A DNA stretch of 64,000 nucleotides. Source: Larimichthys crocea (lineage: Eukaryota; Chordata; Actinopteri; Sciaenidae). The position numbers and the translations under genes were made by a program. Below, in pieces: positions 55,850 through 64,000 of this stretch. Location: NCBI RefSeq assembly GCF_000972845.2, contig NC_040012.1, forward strand, positions 12,770,930 to 12,834,929, in the 5' to 3' direction. How positions within the stretch are numbered: the stretch's first letter is position 1; each line of letters starts with the position of its first letter. Under the pieces are notes generated by a model, which did not search any database, was not told the origin of the DNA, and worked only from the letters and a program-made list of their open reading frames with translations.

Positions 55850-55874
55850 CCACACACACACACACACACACACA
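55850..55874. repeat. (CA)n microsatellite
   Basis: About 12 CA units in the intergenic region downstream of cdh2. Confidence 0.9.
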
Positions 55875-56177
55875 GCCATGACACCGTGGTCACAGAATCA
55901 GGTTGGGGTGGGGGAGAGAGACTGGAGGATTGGCTGGAGCGCACTGAGGAGAAAATGATTTCGTATGATGCATATCGGCTGAGCATGAGATTTTCAGCTT
56001 GTATATGAACGTTCAATGTCACTTTTTTTTGCTGCCTGCGAGAGTGCGGAAGGAATTTCTCATCTCGGCTGTGGTTCCTCTTGCATGAATGGTTGATGTG
56101 CTCCACAAAGGACATGTAATCATAAACCATGCACACACATTTACAGACACCCGGGCCATCTCTTTCTCCTTGTATTC

Positions 56178-56209
56178 TCCTCTCTCTCTCTCACTCTCTC
56201 TCTCTCACC
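56178..56209. repeat. (TC)n microsatellite, interrupted
   Basis: Two runs of TC units separated by one CA interruption, intergenic. Confidence 0.85.
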
Positions 56210-57885
56210 AACATGCACTTTCTGTCTTTATCACAACCTGACAATAACTAACAAAGAAAAAAAAAACAATTGCATTGGGCAACTGTGCTCTCTAGAGAAA
56301 TAGGTTTTGATTTTTTTTTTTTTATCCTCCTGTGAAATAAATATGCAAAAAAGGAGTGAGGGAAAAAAGAGCGGCGGGGAAAAAAAAGAGGGGGAAACAA
56401 AGACTCCCTCAAGAGCCTTTAGATTTATTCATGCTTTTAAACACTTGACATTCCATCACCCTCTTGTCATTAAGGTTTTATGTCCCTTGGTCACAGCCAC
56501 ACAATGGCAAGATAATTTCCTCCAATGAGAACAAATATGTTGCTCCTTCTTGTGGTCTTGCTGCTGAGTAGTGAGGGACTTCTACGATCAGTGGCTAATA
56601 AATGTGCTGAAGGCTAGACTGGCCCTGAGATCAATGTGCTGCTGATTGTACAACTGGGTCGTTATATTATGGTGTATATGGAGGAGAAAAGAGGCTACTG
56701 GGTAGGCCAGTGTTTCCCGTCTACTGACTCTATTGTAGTCACCCATTCGTATGGATAGCCGAGGGCTGGAGTGACAAGCCATCAGCCAGGCGGGAACAAA
56801 GCTCCAGAGCAGAGTCGGTCTAAAGAACATCAGCTTTCATTCACACATTGTCAAAGAGCACTAGATGTGATATGAGAGCGCACATCAATTTGAGTATGTT
56901 TTAATCAGCCTATTATTTGTTTGACATCCGCAAAATTCATACAATACATGAATTACAGCTCTTTACTGTAACGTGGCAATGAAGTGGTGACTGAAAATCA
57001 TTACTCAGCTCTGACATATACGTCAAACCATCCGCCTGGCTTAATAGTGATGAACAGAGTGATTATAAGCTCCCTTTAATCCTTTTTACGCTTAAAAATT
57101 CAATTGACAAAATTCCCGTGCTATAATAAATAGCTCCAACTTGCATTTCATGCTAATACGACATTGCCCCAGCCACTCTCAAAAAGGTGTAAAAACAGAT
57201 TTACACGGCGACTGGATAATGTTAAATGAGTTTTCACCCCTGCGCTGACTAATCTCTCTCTTCAGGCCATCGTCTTTACAAATGCCTCCTTCTCTTGATT
57301 TGACCCTTTACCCTCAATTCTAAGTGGAGAGGAGGCTTCAAAAGCAGGGTGGCTTATACTGGGAGCGTCTTTCCTCTCTGTCACAGGAAGTTTTTTACAA
57401 GCTGTGTCCTTTAGAAGTCCAAAGTCCAAGTATAGATTTTACTCAGGGGAGATTTTAGAAGTGTCACATTGGGCCTTATTGCCATGGAGTCCTTGGCTCA
57501 TCTGCATGTCTCTCTTGGATGTAAGAGATGATAAAAAAAAAATAAAATACGTTCAGTTATTGCGGCACTAGATGAAATCTTCGGAGAGGTTGATTTATGT
57601 TGGTATACAGTCAGCACATTATGGAGCTAAATGACTTTTTAGGTCGCATCCATGCAATACCTTTCTGTAATGTTACAGCTATAATAACACCTTAATAACT
57701 CCAACACTGAAGGGAGAATGAGGATGGAAATAAAAAAATAAAAAAACTGCGGCTGCTCCACAGCCTTGAATATTTCAGAACATTTTCTTGGATGCTTCAC
57801 GTCTTGCAACAGAATATGTCCTTCTCCATCTTTCTTTCGTTCTCTTTTCTTTTTACTTTCTGTTTGTCCAAGATTTTTAGCACGC

Positions 57886-57902
57886 AAAAAAAAAAAAAAA
57901 AA
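57886..57902. repeat. A homopolymer, 17 bases
   Basis: Uninterrupted A run, intergenic, with A-rich sequence after it. Confidence 0.85.
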
Positions 57903-59973
57903 GCCCCAAAAAAGAGAACAGGATTGACTAGCAGCATGGAGGGAAAAGGATCTTCAGCTAAAGCAGTGAGAGGACTGCCTCATTCCACTTGTTTATAGCA
58001 CGGAAGAATTGTATTATGGGCAAACAAATACACAGACAGGCCAGATGTGGCCCAATTCCACAGTGCTGAGGTAGGTGTGCTGAATGATGCTGAGAGTGAA
58101 ATTATTACAGCCCTGGAAAATTCAGGTTACCGCGTCATTCACACAACTTGAACCTTCTCGCTGTGGTAGGTCATCCATATTTACAGTATGTGCCACATTA
58201 TCTAACTGGTCAAACAGTTTATAGCCTCTAGATACAACAGCATTAAGATGCAATGTGTAGATGTTCTCTTTCCCCCCGCAGTGTAGAGACTATTTCGCCT
58301 GTAAAAGAAGAGCAGCGTGCCAAAAAAACCCAAACAGATGAAGACAGCAGTGCCAAAGCAAAGAACCCCATAAACTCTTCAGTTTATAAACAAGCAGAAA
58401 TGTATGCCTGCCAAGATGGATAAATCATCTTCATGGCTTTAAAGCCCCCAAACACAGAACTCAAAACTCCAAAACCACTTTATTATCAGTATGTAAAAAG
58501 AAGTCTGGAAGTGGTTTTGGTCAGGTGCACGTACAATAACAATGCACAAGACAAAAAGAGACGACAACGCAAGCGTGTCTTTTCATATTACTGTTTGAAT
58601 ATTGTTGTTTCTGGCAGTAGCAAGACAGCCAAGAAATACGAATACATACAAGACATTAAAGTGTGTAAACAGAGCCAGCTCCGGAGTGAGGTAGCTAAAC
58701 GTTAAATTTACGGTTAAACAGAGTTAAATAAAGAAATAAAACCATTTATTATTCTGTTAATTAATTTCATTCCCTGCCTTCACATGTTTTTACGACCTCA
58801 TGAATCTCTTTACATCCACAGTTCCTTGTTCAATTACACCGCCAGCTTCGTAACAAGAACACAAATTCATTCTAATTAAGTGTAAAATATGGCGGAGATG
58901 ATGCCCACCATTAATACAGAACATAACAATTTAAGCTCATTATCCTCATATATTGGCACAACAGATGAGGCGGTCATTGTAAATGCAACGCTGCATGTAT
59001 GTTTCATTGATTTCCCTAATTTCAATACGGACTACAAATTGCATCATTGCGGCTTTCTGTACATGTTGCGTGTCTTCTTTAAGCTTCACGGCCCGAGCTT
59101 CAGATACGCTTTATAACCTGAGCGAAGATACATCGATAACAAGGTATCAAAGGACTTAGACATCAATTGCATATGGGGCTGAAATCAATAATTAATTTAA
59201 TATAACACACCACAGTTTGAGATCCGTGAGTGCCCATTAGTGTCTTAAATAGAAACCACAGAGATGTCATTAAGACACGTTGGTCGTGGAAGGACTATGC
59301 AAAGCCAGTAATTCCTCAGTTGTAGTTGGATGAGGCGAATAATGAAGCATTCATATGCTAAACAGACTTTCAAAAGTATTCCGACCACATTTTTATATAG
59401 TTAAAAAAAAAAATTCTAATAATAGCCCACGTCAATCTGAGTGAAAAGATTTTGAAATGTGAGCCAGAAGTGGAGGATATTGCCACCCTGTCGAGGAATA
59501 GCACTGCACAATAATGTGGTAGCATGACCTTGTTATCCTGGTGTCTCGATGTGAGCTCCAACACCATTAATGGCATGATACTGTGATCAATCACGCCTTA
59601 TAATAAGAAAGAGGTGAACCTTGTCTCAGTCCTTCACCTGATTCCCTCCTTTACCTGCATCTCTGTTCTATTTTTTCTGTCTGCTTTCTGACACATATGA
59701 CTGGTTTTATGGTTTCATTATACTGCAGTGGGTTTTTAGCACTGAGTCGATATTTCTCACCACGCATTTCTGAGTTTGTCGTGGATTTCTTCTTATGGAG
59801 ATGCCGATGTCATCTTGAGTCCTAGAGCAACCTGTCATAGCTCTTCAGACTCGCTGTGGCTTCCAGGTCTCATAGATTTTGCGCTAATGAGAGCTTGGAA
59901 GGAAAGATGACAAAAGATTTTGTAGGGGAAAAAAACATGAATATTTGGAAAGAAAGAAAGGATGAGTGAGCTA

Positions 59974-60038
59974 AGTTCAAAGGATATTTTGGAGGGTTTT
60001 AAATTATTTTTATTAAACTTCAAAATATCCTTTGAACT
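59974..60038. repeat. Perfect 18-bp inverted repeat with 29-base spacer
   Basis: AGTTCAAAGGATATTTTG at 59974-59991 is the exact reverse complement of CAAAATATCCTTTGAACT at 60021-60038. The spacer is AT-rich. As RNA the stem extends by a G-U, an A-U and a G-C pair. It is not part of a repeat family I recognise. It could be a small hairpin-forming non-coding RNA, a tiny transposon remnant or a local inverted duplication. Confidence 0.85.
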
Positions 60039-61429
60039 GTACAGTGGAATGTGAATGCATCGTGTTCAGCTGCAAACTGCAATGAAAATTACAAGTTAGG
60101 GTATCTAACTTTGGTCGATTTTCCTTTGAGGAAATGATCCTGCATGTTCTGTTATCAACACACAGGCAGAAATGTGTATATTAGGTATATAGTGTATTTT
60201 ACCTAAGAAAAAAAACAGGATTACTCGTGTAATCATATAATCTCTTTTGACAAAATCTCCTTCAGCTCTAAATCGAACCATTGTACAACACCGCGGATAA
60301 TCTCATCTCCAACTGAACACACAATAAAAAAATTCCTTTAAGTGCACTGAAGGAATTCTATTTAATAAAACACCCTGCATGCATGAATGATCCTGAAATG
60401 ATTACCAAACAACATCCAACAGGTAGGCATGAGTATTTCTCTTTATTTATTTATTTGCATATGTATTTAATATTTTGCTGAACCTCTGTTTCCTGTCCTG
60501 GCACACAGAAGAAGGACCCGATAAGAATGGTAATCTGTGCAGCTTGATGAGCACGGACGGAGCGGTGTTGAATAACACAAGGGTGGATCACTGGTCATCT
60601 ATCATCATTGCGGGACTTGTGGGCACAACCTTATCAAGGACGACATCCATGTTTACACATTGGAAATTACCTCAGATGAATATCTGATATGGCTTTCCCT
60701 GGTGTATTGCCCCGCACGCTTCACTGATAATAAAGTGTTACGGCTGTAGATTACATCAGAGAAAACATTCTCCTAAACCCATGACACAATGTCCTCAGGA
60801 GAAAAGTACACAATGCGTCGTTAAAACTCTTCGGATTGCTTGTGAAAAAAATCGACTTATTTAGATGCTTTATATATGTGCATTAGTTAAACGCAAATAG
60901 TAGGCGCGATGTGAGGGATATGTTTGGTATAAACCATATGGAGACGCCCACAAGCTTTCCATCGAATGAAGGCTATCGTGACAGGTCACTTAGATGGATG
61001 CTAATGATGGTAATGCCAGAGCAAAATAAACATTTCAGCATGTTTTCTAACGTCTTACATCATGACTACATGATTCGAACGTCCGACTTTAGCCTGTTAG
61101 CTCCTATTAGCAAGACTAGAGCAACAGAAATGTCTTAAGTAATTCTGGTTGAACTAGATAAATAGGCTGCTGGTGTAACACGCAGACAGTTTGTTTAGCA
61201 GCTAGCTAGGTTGTGTTGTAAGCTTGATTTATTACTGGGCATAAAAAAAATGAAGCGCCACTGTTTGTTGGCGGCGTAACGGCAGCGTAGCGAGCCGGCC
61301 GTATTCACGCGAGATCACACGAGAATCCTGAATGTACGCGAGACCCCGCGATAAACTGTGTATAAAGAAAACAAGTGTTTTTTGGGATGTTTCCTTTTTT
61401 ATTATTAAATAGCTAAAACCCAGGACAGA

Positions 61430-61752
61430 ATTAAAGCAAAGTTTATAATTAATAGAAAATGCTTTATTATCAAATTTTCATGATTTTGTCACATTTCATG
61501 TGACGTGACGTGACGGCGCAACATCTAAACACGAGAAGGGGTAAAAGGAGCAAAGTGTGGCTGCTCTGCGCTGACACAGGAGAGGCGAGTCCGGCGACCT
61601 GGCTGTTTCCTCTTTGCAGAAACCGCAGCATTGCAAACAAGAGCGGAACTTAAAGTAAAGAATCGATCTCACCAGGCTAGTATCGATCCGATACCGATAC
61701 CGACTTGGTATCGATAATATCGATATTTGGATCGATCCGGCCACCACTAGTG
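61430..61752 (-). mobile_element. ATCGAT-rich repeat, probable hAT-like transposon end
   Basis: From about 61662 to 61752 the sequence is dominated by GATCGAT, GGTATCGATA and CCGATACCGATACC words ending in GGATCGATCCGGCCACCACT. This style of terminus is familiar from teleost hAT-type elements, read here on the minus strand. Further in, TGACGTGACGTGACGG and a GC-rich stretch continue the resemblance. No transposase is encoded, so it would be a non-autonomous or truncated copy. Family assignment is from memory and uncertain. Confidence 0.45.
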
Positions 61753-62133
61753 CACAGTGTAATGTGTTTATTCGCAGCCATGGTGTGTAGTCAGTTCATC
61801 CAAAATTACTTTGAAAACATTGTTGCTGTAGCCGAGCAAAACTTTGTAACAGTCGTTGAGCCCATTGTTCTGACGGCCCATTATTCCAAAAACCCCCCAA
61901 AGTCTGCAAAATGTCCCGTTGGACCATAAACCCGTAAACAAAAGCCCACTGCCCCGAGGGTCTGTTTTTCTGAAAATAGTCTCCACACACTCCCTTGAGT
62001 TTTTTGCCCTTAATATCACAGAGTAAGCTATTTGTACGTGCAGGAAAGGATGAAGTCAGGTGACTTTTGTTGCCATGGTAATAATAGTCAGATAACCTTC
62101 ACAACAATGGCATGGCACTGAGCTTTCTTGCTG

Positions 62134-62408
62134 AAAGGTCCAGTGTGTAAATTGAATATAATATGCAAAACTATATTTACTACTACTACTATATTATTAT
62201 TTTTAATCAGCTGAAAATAAGAAGTTTTACCTTTGAATGAGCTGTGGGTCCTTCCTTCTTCCATGGAGTCTACCATGTTCCTATAAGTATGAACATTTCG
62301 TGGCCACGTATCGTAGTTATGTTTCGTAGTTCTCCTGCGTGGAGATGCAAGGGGGCTGCAATCAGCAATTGCACTGCTAGATGCTACTAAATCCCACATA
62401 CCGGGCAT
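62134..62408. mobile_element. MITE-like teleost element with one intact end
   Basis: The left end AAAGGTCCAGTGTGTA is the terminus of a common percomorph inverted-repeat element. The body carries its known phrases in order: GCTGAAAATAAGAAGTTTTA, CATGGAGTCTACCATGTT, CACGTATCG, GGGGGCTGCAATCAGCAATT and TGCTAGATGCTACTAAATCC. The right end CACATACCGGGC is a decayed form of the expected inverted terminus. It is non-coding, and the open frame that crosses it on the minus strand is chance. Confidence 0.7.
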
Positions 62409-64000
62409 GTGGGATGATAATTAAGGGCAACACAACAGTCATGAGATGTGACGCTATGAAATGACATAGGTGTATGTAGAGAATTTATTCATGTGATTAT
62501 TCTTTTCACATTTATTTATCTAATATTGACCATTTTGGAGTTTCATATGCAAATGCCATGATTGGACATCAAGCCCTGGTCTATTATCCGAATGGTTTAA
62601 TTGATGTGAGAATATGAATGGCTACATTCCACCACTACCTGCAGTGTTTGGCAGGAAAGAGCCATTGTCTTCTGAGCACTTGACTTAAATCATCCTCTGA
62701 GGTTTGATCACCCACCATGAAGAAAGAGGAGTACTGGAAGGCCCTTAAGCAGAGGCACTCTTCTCATTTTGCCAATAACAGCATTCTGCATCTCCCCGCA
62801 CCCAGGGACAGTATTAAGGTGGACACGTTTCTTTTGTGTTTCGAACACTGTGCGAGCTGCCAAGACATGCAGGGACTGATTGGCGAAGAGAGGGGAACCT
62901 TTGGAAGTGTGTGGGTAGGATGCAGTAGGAAAACCAATAGGAGCTCCTTCTACTTGAGCGGACACCCACAGACTCCAGTGGGAGATGTTCTGACTGAGCT
63001 GCCTACAAAGCTGGAGGTGGAGGAAAGGAATACAATTTAAAAAAACAGCAATGGAAAAAAAAAAAGTAAATTATTTGCCCAATCTACAGAGGACAAACTG
63101 CGGGATACTGGCTGTTAAAGAATCTCCTTATATCCCACTTAGCTTTCTCAGAATAACCCAATTTAGACAATGTCATACTGCACAAGGGAATTATCTGTTC
63201 CCGGGAACCTGCAAATTAGTGGGGGGCTTGTACCAGCATGGTAATGCTTACAATGATACAGCTCAGCATTGAAAACACAGGGAAACATTAAACAGTTAAC
63301 AATTTGTGGCTTTGGTGCAAATGCCAGTTTTCACTGACACTGTTTTCTTGGAAGAAAAAAAGAGTGAAAAACACTGGTGAAAGGCATTTTTGTGAAGCTG
63401 GATATATATACACCTCTGCTTCCTGGCATGGTGATACAACATAATACAAATAATGCTTATATGTTTAATCATTTAGTGTTGTGATAATTAGCAGCAGTCA
63501 TTGTACGCCTTGCAATGTTTACCAACATTTGTTACAATAATAATTTCATGCTGCAGCTGCTGTTTCTCTAAAACCTTGTCTACAAGAATAGTGGAACAAA
63601 TGACCACCTATAATGTTTATAGAGCTGGTTTCCAGGGCAGAAACCAAACATAACCCTGTATAGGATGTGGTTGGAGAAGGTCCTTGCTGCTTTATGGGAG
63701 CATTAATATTTCAGGTGTCTCTAAACCCATATGTTTTTCTACAGGTGAGCAGAGAGGTGAAGAGGCACTGACCCACTTCAATAATGAGGAACAATGAGAT
63801 CCATCCGAAAGCAAGTGAGGGAAGGAGTTTGACCATCTCTTGTGCACAGTCTATATTTTATTCATATGGATATTAACGCTGCGCGGGAGTGGGGATAAAG
63901 ACAATGATTAATATCAATATCTTGACAAAGGAAGTGTCTCTAAAACGCTTGGCTAATTTGTGTCTTCAGAAAGACTTTTATGGAAAAGACAAAAAGCTGG

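Larger units (their letters stand above)
52406..64000. other. Intergenic DNA downstream of cdh2
   Basis: About 11.6 kb without a recognisable gene on either strand. Open frames are short and lack family resemblance; the best of them, at 62717-63040 (107 codons, start context CCACCATGA), is discussed as an observation rather than annotated. The stretch holds an inverted-repeat element near 53.8-54.1 kb, GT, CA and TC microsatellites, a hairpin near 60.0 kb, and a cluster of repeat-derived DNA at 61.2-62.4 kb. The remainder is unique-looking AT-rich sequence that could contain regulatory elements, which cannot be told from one sequence. Confidence 0.7.

Noticed and set aside
55503..55958. 151-codon frame on the + strand
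   Set aside because: Runs through a CA microsatellite that encodes a His-Thr run; no recognisable domain.
61796..62019. Overlapping short - strand frames in the repeat block
   Set aside because: They cover the degenerate recurring phrase and transposon-like DNA; repeated words keep the frame open without coding meaning.

Overview
The window is vertebrate genomic DNA, almost certainly from a teleost fish and probably a percomorph. Its one recognisable protein-coding gene is the 3' part of N-cadherin (cdh2), read on the + strand. Fourteen exons between 29892 and 51050, all bounded by AG/GT, join without a break into about 854 residues. These run from the middle of the cadherin prodomain, through the furin site, five cadherin repeats and the transmembrane helix, to the end of the catenin-binding tail. 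The fish assignment rests on this protein and on several interspersed repeats that I recognise as common in percomorph genomes.

Layout. Bases 1-29891 are a very long intron, or the tail of one, upstream of the first visible exon; I found no coding exon in it. The signal-peptide exon and the first prodomain exon of cdh2 were not found, so the gene very probably starts before the window. Exons follow at 29892-30112, 33703-33870, 34838-34993, 36255-36399, 36715-36887, 38202-38339, 38817-39002, 39606-39859, 40703-40845, 41914-42147, 42954-43187, 43424-43563, 47952-48116 and 50844-51050. A 3' UTR of about 1.35 kb follows, with a last good poly(A) signal at 52382-52387. From there to 64000 I see no convincing gene. 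That stretch holds several decayed inverted-repeat transposons, ATCGAT-rich repeat DNA, a hairpin and one short reading frame with a good start context.

How the parts work together. The product is a type I classical cadherin. The prodomain is cut off after an RMKR site, exposing the Asp-Trp start of EC1, whose Trp2 swaps between partner molecules. Calcium sites between EC domains stiffen the ectodomain. The cytoplasmic tail binds p120-catenin near the membrane and beta-catenin at its end. The extracellular exon lengths and intron phases are regular and agree with the classical cadherin pattern.

I found no rRNA, tRNA, CRISPR, phage or plasmid feature and no clear promoter. The unusual material is repeat-derived: a percomorph repeat that ends about 70 bases before the exon carrying the protease site, two inverted-repeat elements that share end sequences, and an unexplained 18-bp perfect inverted repeat near 60.0 kb. 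I do not see strong evidence for a previously undescribed biological system here.
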